From Lunatimonas lonarensis (lineage in GTDB: Bacteria > Bacteroidota > Bacteroidia > Cytophagales > Cyclobacteriaceae), in assembly GCF_000390185.1 (NCBI RefSeq), contig NZ_AQHR01000107.1, positions 62,001-126,000 of the forward strand: 64,000 nt of DNA, given 5' to 3'. The notes under the pieces were generated by a model that worked only from the letters and a program-made list of their open reading frames with translations, was not told the origin of the DNA and ran no database searches. Position numbers and translations under genes: made by a program. This document shows positions 33,605 through 43,061 of this stretch, in pieces. Position 1 is the first letter of the stretch. Each line of letters starts with the position of its first letter.

Positions 33605-34693
33605 ATGAAACAATATCCCCTTCCCTTTTTGGAACAATTCACCTGTGAGGTTCTTTTACGTATGGGTTGCTCTCCAGCGGATGCACACACCGCGACAGAG
33701 GTTCTGCTGTCTGCCGATCTTAGGGGGGTTGATTCCCATGGGGTTGCCCGCCTTTCGGGATACGTGCGGCTCTGGGAAAAAAACCGCATAAACGCACAGC
33801 CGAACGTTAGCATCGTGCACGAAACCCCCAGCACGGCAGTGGTGGACGGTGACGGAGGATTAGGCCTGGTCGTCGCCCCTTATGCCATGCAGGTGGCCAT
33901 CGAAAAGGCCAAAACAGCAGGCACAGGCTGGGTTTCCGTAAGGAACTCCAACCATTACGGTATTGCAGGCTTCCATGCCATGCAGGCCCTAACCCACGAC
34001 ATGATCGGTATATCCCTTACCAATGCCAGCCCACTGGTAAGCCCCACTTTTTCCAAGGAGCGGCTATTGGGAACCAACCCGATATCCGTGGCCATTCCCG
34101 CCGCAACCCAGCCTCCATTTGTGCTGGATATGGCCACTACTACTGCGGCCAACGGCAAATTGGAAATCCTACAACGTAAACAGCAAGAAGCTCCCTACGG
34201 GTGGATCCAGGACAAAGACGGCAACCCAACTACCAGCCCCAACGGGGTGAAGGACGGGGGAGCGCTCCTACCCTTGGGCGGAGACCGGGAACACGGCTCC
34301 CACAAAGGGTATGGCCTCGGAGCCGTGGTCGATATTTTCTCGGCCGTGCTCTCCGGGGCAAACTACGGCCCTTGGGTGCCGCCGTTTGTGGCCTTTTTGG
34401 AACCACATCCCCATCCCGTGGGTGAAGGACTGGGACATTTCTTCGGTGCCATGCGGGTAGACGCCTTCCGACCCGCCGATGAATTCAAATCGCATATGGA
34501 TACCTGGATCGGGCGCTTTCGGGAGGCCAAACCGGTGGAAGGCCAAGAAAAAGTGGTCATTCCCGGAGATCCCGAGCGGGAATTGGAAGAAGTTCGAAGA
34601 AGGGAAGGTATTCCGCTGCTCCCCGCCGTAGTCGACGACCTCAGGGAATTGGGTGAACGATTAGGGGTAAAATGGGATGAATCGCAAATATAA
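33605..34693 (+). CDS. Ldh-family malate/lactate/sulfolactate dehydrogenase
   Basis: 362 residues of the NAD(P)-dependent malate/L-lactate dehydrogenase family that lacks a Rossmann fold. Blocks include DLRGVDSHGVARL with the catalytic His, VRNSNHYGIAGFH, LLGTNPISVAIPA, DMATTTAANGKLE and HKGYGLGAVVDIF. The substrate could be malate, ureidoglycolate or another 2-hydroxyacid. Convergent with the frameshifted META gene, 16 bp apart. Confidence 0.92.
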   Translation: MKQYPLPFLEQFTCEVLLRMGCSPADAHTATEVLLSADLRGVDSHGVARLSGYVRLWEKNRINAQPNVSIVHETPSTAVVDGDGGLGLVVAPYAMQVAIEKAKTAGTGWVSVRNSNHYGIAGFHAMQALTHDMIGISLTNASPLVSPTFSKERLLGTNPISVAIPAATQPPFVLDMATTTAANGKLEILQRKQQEAPYGWIQDKDGNPTTSPNGVKDGGALLPLGGDREHGSHKGYGLGAVVDIFSAVLSGANYGPWVPPFVAFLEPHPHPVGEGLGHFFGAMRVDAFRPADEFKSHMDTWIGRFREAKPVEGQEKVVIPGDPERELEEVRRREGIPLLPAVVDDLRELGERLGVKWDESQI

Positions 34694-34709
34694 TCCAAGT
34701 CGCCTCGCA

Positions 34710-35097
34710 TCACTTCGGCACTTCCTGCATGTTCGATCCTTCCGGTTGTACGGAAAATAGCTGGTTTTGAGGCAGATCGATTAGCGCAAACACCATTTCT
34801 TTGCTACCATCACCAAAACCGATGGTGAGGAGGTTTCTATCAATCGAAAACCGATACATCGAACGGAGGGCCGAAAAATAGTTACTTTCAAAATCCATCA
34901 TTGCTTTTGTGGAGCCGACGAATGTCTGGCCAATCCGGCCGTTTGATCGGATTTCACCCTCCTTCTCACCTACCTGATACGCTCCGCCAAAGCCGTTGAC
35001 CGGCCCGGCACCGTAAAAAGCCCACATACGGATCGGCTTGATCTTCGCCACACGAAAAGAGCATGAGGACTACGCCAGCAAGTAGAAAATTTCTCAT
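34710..35097 (-). pseudogene. META/HslJ-like lipoprotein split by a one-base frameshift
   Basis: A start at 35097 encodes a good lipoprotein signal (MRNFLLAGVVLMLFSCGEDQ) continuing to ADPYVGF. A T-run on the minus strand (plus 35015-35019) then shifts the frame. Removing one T joins it to YGAGPVNGFGGAYQVGEKEG and a META-domain-like remainder (FESNYFSALRSMYRFSIDRN, LLTIGFGDGSKEMVF). As given, translation from 35097 stops early; the downstream frame (from 35051) lacks a signal. Either a real pseudogene, a phase-variable tract or a sequencing error. Such proteins bind stress-related ligands on the envelope; the function is unproven. Confidence 0.7.
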
Positions 35098-35256
35098 GAC
35101 CAACGTTGTTTATTCTCAGGACGGGAAAAAATCTGGAGATGTCCTAACAAAGCTGACTACAAAAGAAGAATTCTAAACTTTGTGGATCAATAGTAATCGG
35201 AATACCTACTTAATCGGTGCTGAAACATTCCTCTTTTAGAATACTTCTAGTTCCTT

Positions 35257-36855
35257 TTATTTTAAAATCAAAGATGACCGTGAGGGCAACTGAATTTGGG
35301 ACCCATTAAGTTGAGCCCTATTAAAGGTGTAGACCGGGCCCGTAGCTTCCTTTGGCTTTGCGATTTCTACCGGCTCGCCTCCCAAATTATGAAAGACCCA
35401 TCGGATCTCCCCCTCAAACTCCCTCTCATAAGCCATCACTTGGGTTGGCAAGCCGTCCCCGCTCGGCTTTAGCGAACCCAATGCCAGTACCTTATCGCTG
35501 TTTCTAAGCCGTATGATGTCTTTGTAATGGGAGAACATACTTTCCGCATCCTCCCGTTGAATCGCAAGGGGTGTGACGGTCTCATCGGTACTGAATACTG
35601 GGTCAATCCAGGAAGTCCTCCCAGCATCCTTCCCCGCCACATCCCACAGAAAAGGTTCTCGGATATTCGGGTCTGGCTTATCCCCCAGCATACCAATCTC
35701 TTCGCCGTAATACAGGTAGGGGGCTCCTGGCATACTCAGCAAGATCACTGCTGCCAACTTGGCCATTTCCACATCCCCTCCCAAAGAAGTCAAAATTCGT
35801 GGTTGATCGTGGTTGGATGAAATGGTAGCGTCAATAAATTCATCGGTGATACCTTCGTAATAGGTAAGCACTTCCGCCTGCTTTATGGGCAAGCTGGAAC
35901 CGTCTTGGGTAAGAAGCGCCTCCAGCAGCCCATAGTGAAAATCAAAATTAAACAGTGCCGGTAGCCCGGGCAAATAGGGAGCCACGATCTCCTTCTTATC
36001 GTATACCTCTCCTACCAAATACAGGTCGGGCTTCACTTCCTCCATCTTTTGCCGAAATTCCTGCCAAAATGCATGGTTGTCCGGAGCCCGCTCGTCGGGA
36101 AAGATATGTTTCGCCGCATCCAACCTAAATCCATCAACCCCTACCTCCTCTAGCCAAAAGCGACCGATATCGTAGACTTCCTCCCTTACCCGCGGATTAT
36201 CGAAATTCAAGTCGGGCATACCCCCATAAAAGAACCCGTAGTAGTAGTCCTCCCCCATCCCCGGATCATGCCACTGCTGAATGTTGTCTGAATCCAGTGT
36301 GATTTCCTTTTTGTCAATATACGCCGCAAGGGTGTCATTTCTCGCCCATACATAGTAGTCCCGGTAAGGGTTGTCCCTTCCTTTTTTGGCTTCCAAAAAC
36401 CAGGGATGCTCTGAACTGGTGTGGTTGATAATCAAATCGATCACCACCCGAATATTCCGGTCGTGGGCAGCTTGAATCAGGGCCTTGAACTCATCCAGTG
36501 TACCGTAATCAGGGTGCACCGCCCTGTAATCCGTCACGTCGTATTTGTGGTAACTGGGAGAAGGCATGATGGGCATAAACCAGATTGCGTTGGCTCCGAG
36601 CTCATTGACATAGTCCAGTTTTTCTATGACTCCGTTAAAATCGCCGATACCATCCCCATCCGAATCATAAAATGAGCGAATAAAAATTTCATAGGTAATC
36701 CCCGCACGGGGCCAATGATCGGCCAGTTGCTCCTTGGTTCTAACCTGCTCCTGCGGCGAACAACCGAAAAACCACGAGTTGGAAAACACAAGCACGACCG
36801 AAAGACGTAGCAACGGTAACGTGAATAAGGTAATGATATGCCGAAGTCGTTTCAT
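35257..36855 (-). CDS. GH13 alpha-amylase-family lipoprotein
   Basis: 532 residues with lipoprotein Cys32 (SNSWFFGC). GH13 catalytic elements are VVIDLIINHTS (region I), GFRLDAAKH with nucleophile Asp246 (region II), VGEVYD with acid/base Glu283 (region III), and SSNHDQPR with Asp350 (region IV). A C-terminal beta domain follows. The sequence resembles neopullulanase/maltogenic-type enzymes. It would cut starch or dextrins on the outer membrane surface or in the periplasm. Last gene of the leftward unit susC-susD-susE-amylase (38 bp after the SusE-like stop). Confidence 0.93.
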   Translation of the reverse strand: MKRLRHIITLFTLPLLRLSVVLVFSNSWFFGCSPQEQVRTKEQLADHWPRAGITYEIFIRSFYDSDGDGIGDFNGVIEKLDYVNELGANAIWFMPIMPSPSYHKYDVTDYRAVHPDYGTLDEFKALIQAAHDRNIRVVIDLIINHTSSEHPWFLEAKKGRDNPYRDYYVWARNDTLAAYIDKKEITLDSDNIQQWHDPGMGEDYYYGFFYGGMPDLNFDNPRVREEVYDIGRFWLEEVGVDGFRLDAAKHIFPDERAPDNHAFWQEFRQKMEEVKPDLYLVGEVYDKKEIVAPYLPGLPALFNFDFHYGLLEALLTQDGSSLPIKQAEVLTYYEGITDEFIDATISSNHDQPRILTSLGGDVEMAKLAAVILLSMPGAPYLYYGEEIGMLGDKPDPNIREPFLWDVAGKDAGRTSWIDPVFSTDETVTPLAIQREDAESMFSHYKDIIRLRNSDKVLALGSLKPSGDGLPTQVMAYEREFEGEIRWVFHNLGGEPVEIAKPKEATGPVYTFNRAQLNGSQIQLPSRSSLILK

Positions 36856-36893
36856 CTCAGTCGTATTTCGTGTACTTCCGCAGGGAATAAGGA

Positions 36894-37943
36894 TTAGGGA
36901 TTTTTCTTAAGCGTATAGGTCACCTCTCCAGGTGTGCGCCAGTCCATCGTTACAGTATAATTACCGGCCTCCTCCACCGGGATATCCGCTCCGCCACTGT
37001 CCAATTGGCCATTCAGCCCGTTGTCTCCGAAGTTGAAATCCCAGCTGTTGTTAGCCCGGAATTTCAGGTTCCCCGCATTCAGATCCAGCGTTAAGGTAAG
37101 GATATTTTGCGCTGCGTCAAACGCCAGCGGCGTATCCGTATCCCATCCTCCAGGAGTGGCATCTCCCACCAAACCCCAAACTCTATTGGGACCGATTTCA
37201 TAGGTAAGCTCATTCATGTTTACGCTGAGCAAAAAGGTGCCCAGTCTTCCCGCTACCGATAGGTTTTCCCCTCCGGCATCCAGCGAACCGTTCCCTTCGT
37301 TGTCTCCAAAATTCACATCCCAGCTTGGCGTTTCATTGATCTTAAACTGCCCGTTACCGGTCAGGATATGTACATACCCCTCGAAGATCCCGTCGGAGTT
37401 TACTGAATAGATCACGGTCTGCTCGTTGGCGGGATCCCAACCCTGATGATCTCCGGGGAGGTAAAGGCGCGGAAACTGCAATTGAACCGCAAAGGCTACC
37501 ACTTCCAGTAGAACAGCCTCAGACGCCCGGGCTTCCACCAGTGGGTTTATGGATGCCACCACCCTAAACTCCATTTCTTCCGCTTGTTCGGGAGTCAAGC
37601 CACGCTGAATCAATCGCTGATTGAATTCCCTCACAGTCAACTCAATGGGTGAGGCTGTCCCGCTCCCCATATCTACGGCCTCCGTAAAATTATTGCCTGC
37701 AATATCCGCCTGCAGGACGTAAGTAACGGCCGCTTGAAAACCAAAATCAGCAGGTGTGAACTCAAACGCTATCCTCTCGGATTCGGCCTCCTGCTGGAGC
37801 GCGATGGTGCTGCCAGCAACGGGATTTAAGATCGTAGGTGGTGCTGCTTCGGCGCTAAGCATCACAAGCTCTTCCTCTGCACAGGACGCCAGTAAGCCCA
37901 GCAGTAGCAGCAATGACAGAAAATTATGGAATTGATATTTCAT
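36894..37943 (-). CDS. SusE/SusF-like starch-binding outer-membrane lipoprotein
   Basis: 349 residues with lipoprotein Cys21 (LLGLLASC). An N-terminal SusE-type Ig domain (PPTILNPVAGSTIALQ, TYVLQADIAGNNF) is followed by two similar CBM-like modules, recognised by repeated cores DVNFGDNEGNGSLDAGGENL and DFNFGDNGLNGQLDSGGADI. Binds starch at the cell surface and aids delivery to SusCD. It lies between susD and the amylase. Its start is preceded by the leader cassette motif (copy 4). Confidence 0.88.
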   Translation of the reverse strand: MKYQFHNFLSLLLLLGLLASCAEEELVMLSAEAAPPTILNPVAGSTIALQQEAESERIAFEFTPADFGFQAAVTYVLQADIAGNNFTEAVDMGSGTASPIELTVREFNQRLIQRGLTPEQAEEMEFRVVASINPLVEARASEAVLLEVVAFAVQLQFPRLYLPGDHQGWDPANEQTVIYSVNSDGIFEGYVHILTGNGQFKINETPSWDVNFGDNEGNGSLDAGGENLSVAGRLGTFLLSVNMNELTYEIGPNRVWGLVGDATPGGWDTDTPLAFDAAQNILTLTLDLNAGNLKFRANNSWDFNFGDNGLNGQLDSGGADIPVEEAGNYTVTMDWRTPGEVTYTLKKNP

Positions 37944-38052
37944 GTGTTTATAATTGTTTTTAAACGGTCAGTTTGTTTTATGCCATGATGGGGAGAATCT
38001 TGTACATGTTCCGGGAATTTCTCCCTCAGAAAGTGTATTCATGCATGGCATC
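37938..38052 (-). repeat. Dispersed leader cassette, copy 4, before the SusE-like gene
   Basis: The right end is TGACC-N4-A5 plus AATTATAAACACATGAAA, with the ATG being the gene start. Over 34 nt it differs from the lacI leader at two positions. Upstream lies an inverted repeat ATGCCATG / CATGGCAT, enclosing GGGAGAA / TTCTCCC, in place of the palindrome of copies 1 and 2. The region separates susD from susE. Confidence 0.6.
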
Positions 38053-38058
38053 AATAGG

Positions 38059-39648
38059 TTAGTAGCCTTGGTTTTGTGTAAGTGTGGGGTTGGCGGTAAG
38101 ATCCGCCGCGGGCAATGGGTACAGGTCTCTGTAGGCGGGCGTGGAAGCTCCGCTGACATCACCACCTTTCCATTGCCATAAATAGGCCCCGCCGGAAAAC
38201 CGTCCAAAGCGAATCAGGTCTGTTCGACGCTGGGCTTCCCACTTCAGTTCCCTGGCACGCTCGTCCAGAATAAAATCCAACGTGAGCTCTGCTTGGGAAA
38301 TATTCCCGGATGCGTCTCCATAAGCCCGCTCTCTCAGCTGGTTGATGTAGGCCAAAGCAGCTTGCTGAGATCCTCCCGAACCGCCCCGTAAAACTGCTTC
38401 GGCATACATCAGGAAGGCATCTGCCAGTCGAAACATCGGAAAATCTACCGACACTTGGTCATTTACCGGGCCCGGAGGTCGAACGCCCTGCCGGGTTACA
38501 TTTCGGAATTTTATCACGCCGTATCCATCCGTAAACTGACCGATGTTCTCAATCTCTTTCTGCTGGCCATCGGTATGGAAGCGGCCTCGGCTATCGGTTG
38601 CTCCATCTGTCGTTGGGAAAAGGTCCACGAGCTGTGGTCTCGCCCGAAGGCCCTGCCATCCTCCTGGTATACCAAAATCCTCCCGATTCATACTGCCTCC
38701 CACCGCTGCATTGACCAAAAACGTAGTTCCTCCAAAGGAAGTCGTATTCACCAAATCAAAAGCAATGGGGAAAATAATCTCTCCGGAGAGGTCATTGTCG
38801 GCAAAAAACAAATGCTCGTAGTTAGGTTCGAGGGAAAAACCCGCATCGATGACCTGGCCCAAATAGGTGATTGCATCCGTATAGCGGTTTTCTCCCGCAT
38901 ATACCTCCGCATTTAGGTATAGCTTAGCCAACAACATCATGGCGGCTGCTTGGTCTGCCCGCGCATATTCATTCTGCCTCGGTGCCACCAGTTGGGGAAT
39001 AATCTCCAACAACTCTCCTTCAATATAGGAAAACAAATCTCCTCTCTCTATCTGGGAGGGGAAAAATGATCCAACTGGATTTTCCTCGGTCACGAAAGGG
39101 ACGTTGCCGTAAAGATCCAGGGCGTGGTAATAGCTCAATGCCCGTAGAAACCTGGCCTCATTTCGGAAAAGCACCGCTTGATCCCTGTCTCCACCAGCAA
39201 TCCCCCTCGCTGTGAGGTTTTCGTCGCTGAGTTCCCGTATATACTCATTTGCCAGCGTAATCTGGTAAAAAATCCGGTAGTACATAGCGGCAATAAAGCC
39301 ATTGTCCGATGACCAGGTCATTGTATTCAGCGTGGGCAGTCCTTCGTCGTTCCAGCCAATGATTGCCTCGTCTGTGGGAAGCTGCTGTAGCTTCCATAGC
39401 GCGCGCAGGTAGGTGGAAGCACCCTCGTCTTGACCACCAATATCTCCTCTACCTGCCGGACCCTGCTGACCGCTAAGGGCCAGGCCGCCATAGATCTTGG
39501 CAAGCACGGACTTGTAATTGGAAAAATCCTCATACACTTGCAGAGAAGTCACTTCATTGTAGGGTTCTAGGTCTAAGTCATTACAGGCACCTAGCGAGGC
39601 GACAATGGCCCCGATTCCAATCCATTTATATACGATTGATAGTTTCAT
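38059..39648 (-). CDS. susD: SusD-like starch-binding lipoprotein
   Basis: 529 residues with lipoprotein Cys22 (ASLGAC). TPR-rich SusD/RagB fold: NTMTWSSDNGFIAAMYYRIF, RNEARFLRALSYYHALDLYG (the conserved RAxxYY block), ARADQAAAMMLLAKLYLNAE and a C-terminal FILDERARELKWEAQRRTDL. Caps the SusC transporter on the outer surface and binds oligosaccharide. Directly follows susC (18 bp). The symbol is by family, not proven substrate. Confidence 0.93.
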   Translation of the reverse strand: MKLSIVYKWIGIGAIVASLGACNDLDLEPYNEVTSLQVYEDFSNYKSVLAKIYGGLALSGQQGPAGRGDIGGQDEGASTYLRALWKLQQLPTDEAIIGWNDEGLPTLNTMTWSSDNGFIAAMYYRIFYQITLANEYIRELSDENLTARGIAGGDRDQAVLFRNEARFLRALSYYHALDLYGNVPFVTEENPVGSFFPSQIERGDLFSYIEGELLEIIPQLVAPRQNEYARADQAAAMMLLAKLYLNAEVYAGENRYTDAITYLGQVIDAGFSLEPNYEHLFFADNDLSGEIIFPIAFDLVNTTSFGGTTFLVNAAVGGSMNREDFGIPGGWQGLRARPQLVDLFPTTDGATDSRGRFHTDGQQKEIENIGQFTDGYGVIKFRNVTRQGVRPPGPVNDQVSVDFPMFRLADAFLMYAEAVLRGGSGGSQQAALAYINQLRERAYGDASGNISQAELTLDFILDERARELKWEAQRRTDLIRFGRFSGGAYLWQWKGGDVSGASTPAYRDLYPLPAADLTANPTLTQNQGY

Positions 39649-39666
39649 AGTAGTTTCAGGTTTATG

Positions 39667-42612
39667 TTAAAAGCCCAGATTTAAACCCAGCGACACAATG
39701 CGTGGAAGTGGATAAAAGTTGTTGTCGATTCCTCCGGGTATCTCTGGATCCACACCTTGATAATTGGTGATCACAAATGCATTTTGGACCGTCGCATTTA
39801 CTTGCAGCGTATACCCTTTCTGGTTCAGGCTGCCAAAATTGTAACCGAGGCTGATGTTCTCCATTCGCAGAAAAGAAGCATCCTCCAGGTAATAGTTGGA
39901 ACGCAAGCGCTGGGTTTGAAAATTGGTGTTCAATACGCTTGCATGCATGTTCGCTAGGTAATCCGGAAATCGGAGGTTTTGGTATGCTCCGTTTGCTGAG
40001 GCGACGTTGTTGTAGGCCTTTGCCCCCAGATTGCCCCTCAGTACAAATCCCAAATCCCACTGCTTGTATTTCATCTTGGAGTTGATTCCGAAAAAATAAC
40101 GGGCGTCTGGAAAACCATCCCGAAAGAGATCTTGCTCATTGATTATCCCGTCGCCGTTTCGGTCCACATACAGGTTTTCGACCGGAGCCCCAGTTTGGTC
40201 GTACACTTGCTGCCATACAAAAAAGGAGGAGGGCTGAAAGCCCACGGTATGAACCTGCACGGTATTGCCGGTACCACCTGAGATTCCTCCCACCAAGATA
40301 CCTACGGCATCCTCCTCCACATTACTTAGGCTAATAATGGTATTTCGGTTGTAGGTAAAATTAGCCCCCAAGTTCCAAGAAAAGGACGGAGTTCGGACAA
40401 TGTTATAGGTAAAAGAAGCCTCAAGCCCCCGGTTCTCGATGTTTCCCACATTGGTAAAAAGCAGATTGGTCAGGTTGGTGCCTGCGGGAACCGGGATAAC
40501 TGCAAGCAAGTCATTGGTGCGCTTGAAATAGTAGTCCAAACTTCCGTATCCCCTGCCGTCAAACAATTCAAAATCCAATCCTGCATTATAGGTTACTGTT
40601 TCCTCCCATTTGATGTTCCTATCGTATCCCTCGGGACGAAGCATAGTATAATAGGTTTCACCAAATCGGTACCTTGCAGCATCGTCGCTGAGGGTATACC
40701 TGGGAAGAAACGGAAAAAAGGAACCTATGTCCTGCTGCCCGGTTACTCCATACCCCAGTCGCAACTTAAGGTCCGTAAGGGTTGTATTGTCTTTCAGGAT
40801 GTCCTCTTCGCTGATTCTCCACGCAGCCGCAAGGGACGGGAATACCCCCCACCTTGTCTCTGGGCTAAACCGGGAAGAACCGTCGTACCTAACCGTGGCA
40901 GTTAAGAGGTATTTATCTGAAAGGCTGTAATTTACTCTACCAAAATAGGAGATCAGCCTATTTTGAGGCCTGGTCTCAACGCCAGCGGGCGTCAGCACAT
41001 CACCGGCTTCGTTAAGCCTGTCAAACGTGGGGTTCTTTACCAAAAAATCCTGAAAGGAATAACCCAGCGTAGCATCCAGTCTACCATAGCGCTCGAAGTT
41101 TCCGGCATAGCTAAAATAAAAGTCTGAAAGAAGGTTTTGTTTATACTGTTCATAAACGGCTATGGAACCTCCTTCATTGATACCAGCCGCTGCGGTAGAG
41201 GGAATATAGGTTCTTCCACTACTTTGACTGATATCGTAACCTAGGTTTAGGTTGGCCTTCAGACCAGTTACAAACGGGATAGCGTAGTCCAGTTGAAGGT
41301 TTCCGATACTTCGCTGTACCTCGCCTAGGTCGTCTCGCTGTTCCAAAAGTCCCAGCGGATTTCTGGGTGCCAAGGTTTGGGGCGTCCCATTGGCGTTTCG
41401 CCACTCCCAATACCCACCGATCCCTTCCGGGTCATACACCGGCTGGGTAGGATCAAACACCACAGCCGCTCCAATGGCTCCCTGATCCGCAAACCGGCTT
41501 TTGGTGTGCACACCTTTCAAATTCAAGTTTACTTTAAGCTGGTCACCAAATAACGAGGGCGATAGTGAAAGACCCGCTGTAGTTCGCTCGATGTTATCAG
41601 TCTTAAGTATCCCATCCTGGTGCAGGTAACCAGCGCTTACGCGAAACGGCATATCCCTAATCGCACCGGATACACTTACATTGTTATCGAATGCAAGCGC
41701 GTTTTGATAAATCTCACGTTGCCAATCGGTGTTGGCGTCTCCCATCAGGGCCTGCTGTTGTGGCGTGGTATGCGTCATTGCTGCCTCGCGGAACTGCTCC
41801 GCATCCAACACGTTGATCAGTCGGGTTGGCTGCGAAACTGAGGCCAACGTACTCACACTGACACGGGTAGGCTGGCCCTTTTTCCCTTTCTTGGTGGTGA
41901 TTAGTATAACTCCATTGGAAGCCCTGGAACCATAGATCGCCGTTGCCGACGCATCTTTGAGGATGTCCATGGCCTCGATATCGTTTGGGTTCAAGAAGTT
42001 CAGCGGGTTGGAGGTTCCCGACACGCCGGAGTTGTCCAATGGCACACCATCAATTACGATCAAGGGGTCATTGGTGGCATTGAGGGAAGATCCCCCGCGA
42101 ATTCGAATACGTCCTCCAGATCCAGGTCGTCCCCCGTTTGGAGTGATTTGTACACCGGCCACTTTACCGGTGATCAACTGCTCGGCGTTGGTGACCTGTC
42201 CCACGTTAAAGTCTTCTCTTGTCACAGATCCTACCGAACCGGTGATATCCGCTTTCCGTTGGGTACCATAGCCCACTACCACCACTTCGTCCAATTGCTT
42301 TAATGCCCCCTGTAGGGACACATCGACAATGGACCGGTTACCCACTACCACCTCCTGTGGTTGAAAGCCTATAAATGAAAACAATAAGGTGGCTTCTGAC
42401 GAGGGCACTTCGATCGAATAGGTTCCATCTATATCGGTGGTGGTACCCGTAGAGGAACCTTTGATCAGCACATTGACAAAGGGGAGTTCTTCTCCTGAAT
42501 CAGCATCAGTTACCTGCCCCGTGACGGTTCTGTTTTGGGAATAGGCCTGTAAGCTTAAAAATATTCCCAGAAAGCATACCAGAATAGGTATGGGGGTGTT
42601 TACTTTTCTCAT
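39667..42612 (-). CDS. susC: SusC-like TonB-dependent outer-membrane transporter
   Basis: 981 residues from ATG 42612 (MRKVNTPIPILVCFLGIFLS signal); the longer frame to 42648 has no signal. N-terminal carboxypeptidase-regulatory-like domain (VTGQVTDADSGEELPFVNVL), TonB box and SusC signature (LDEVVVVGYGTQRKADITGS), plug domain (PGSGGRIRIRGGSSLNATND), then a 22-strand barrel ending in ...RIVSLGLNLGF. Imports maltodextrins with SusD. First gene of the leftward operon; the control region toward lacI holds a palindromic operator candidate. Confidence 0.95.
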   Translation of the reverse strand: MRKVNTPIPILVCFLGIFLSLQAYSQNRTVTGQVTDADSGEELPFVNVLIKGSSTGTTTDIDGTYSIEVPSSEATLLFSFIGFQPQEVVVGNRSIVDVSLQGALKQLDEVVVVGYGTQRKADITGSVGSVTREDFNVGQVTNAEQLITGKVAGVQITPNGGRPGSGGRIRIRGGSSLNATNDPLIVIDGVPLDNSGVSGTSNPLNFLNPNDIEAMDILKDASATAIYGSRASNGVILITTKKGKKGQPTRVSVSTLASVSQPTRLINVLDAEQFREAAMTHTTPQQQALMGDANTDWQREIYQNALAFDNNVSVSGAIRDMPFRVSAGYLHQDGILKTDNIERTTAGLSLSPSLFGDQLKVNLNLKGVHTKSRFADQGAIGAAVVFDPTQPVYDPEGIGGYWEWRNANGTPQTLAPRNPLGLLEQRDDLGEVQRSIGNLQLDYAIPFVTGLKANLNLGYDISQSSGRTYIPSTAAAGINEGGSIAVYEQYKQNLLSDFYFSYAGNFERYGRLDATLGYSFQDFLVKNPTFDRLNEAGDVLTPAGVETRPQNRLISYFGRVNYSLSDKYLLTATVRYDGSSRFSPETRWGVFPSLAAAWRISEEDILKDNTTLTDLKLRLGYGVTGQQDIGSFFPFLPRYTLSDDAARYRFGETYYTMLRPEGYDRNIKWEETVTYNAGLDFELFDGRGYGSLDYYFKRTNDLLAVIPVPAGTNLTNLLFTNVGNIENRGLEASFTYNIVRTPSFSWNLGANFTYNRNTIISLSNVEEDAVGILVGGISGGTGNTVQVHTVGFQPSSFFVWQQVYDQTGAPVENLYVDRNGDGIINEQDLFRDGFPDARYFFGINSKMKYKQWDLGFVLRGNLGAKAYNNVASANGAYQNLRFPDYLANMHASVLNTNFQTQRLRSNYYLEDASFLRMENISLGYNFGSLNQKGYTLQVNATVQNAFVITNYQGVDPEIPGGIDNNFYPLPRIVSLGLNLGF

Positions 42613-42958
42613 GTAAGTTATGGTTGGATTTACTTCATTAATTAACAAGAAAACTCAATCGAAATATCACTATTTTTTACAGCTATTATTACAATAGTAC
42701 TGTATCAGTAGACTCCGGATCTGAGATTCTATAAATGAGTTTACCATTTTTTTGACGAATGCAAGTGACAAAATCAGATTATTTCAGACGCTAGGACCGA
42801 GAATTTTTATGCAAACGAAACCGCAAACGTTTGCGTAAACTCAAAAATTTTCTAAAAATTGGCCAACAAATGGCTCTGTCTCCCCCAACTGAATCAAAAA
42901 CTTACCTATCTTGGGTAGGCCAAACACAACCATCAGAAATCAGGTAAATCTTGATAAA
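42613..42958. promoter_or_regulatory. Divergent control region between susC and lacI
   Basis: About 345 bp with no gene. It is AT-rich near susC and contains the operator-like palindrome at 42822-42835 plus a half-site GCAAACG at 42811. Promoters for both directions should lie here. Weak -7-like strings (TATCTTGG near 42913; TATTTCG on the minus strand near 42660) do not meet the consensus well. Confidence 0.6.
42822..42835. promoter_or_regulatory. LacI-family operator candidate (CG-centred palindrome)
   Basis: CGCAAACGTTTGCG is a perfect 14-bp palindrome with the CG centre typical of LacI/GalR-family operators. It is preceded by the half-site GCAAACGA at 42811. It lies between the susC start (42612) and the lacI-type gene, so the regulator may control susCDE-amylase and itself. 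Confidence 0.65.
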
Positions 42959-43061
42959 ATACTACATATGAAATCGATCCTTACTTCCGGAAGGCAGGGA
43001 TTCCTTCCCTATAAACTGGGACAGGACCTGACCATTGAAAAACAATTATAAACACATGAAA
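42959..43061 (+). repeat. Dispersed leader cassette, copy 3, before the LacI-type gene
   Basis: A divergent cassette member. The left end ATGAAATCGA matches copies 1 and 2, the middle shares CCC-ATAAAC-GGGAC with copy 1, and the right end is TGACC-N4-A5 plus AATTATAAACACATGAAA with the regulator start codon at 43056. Hairpin-forming sequence (CTTCCGGAAG and AGGGATTCCTTCCCT) takes the place of the long palindrome. Confidence 0.55.
42968..43051 (+). CDS. Possible 27-residue leader peptide upstream of the LacI-type regulator
   Basis: ATG at 42968 opens a frame (begins MKSILTSGRQGF, ends LTIEKQL) that stops with TAA at 43049-43051, only 4 nt before the regulator ATG. Its start ATGAAATCG is the same string that opens the seven-codon frame in cassette copies 1 and 2. 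Could provide translational coupling; the peptide itself resembles nothing I know and the frame is not conserved in copies 1, 2 and 4. Confidence 0.25.
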   Translation: MKSILTSGRQGFLPYKLGQDLTIEKQL

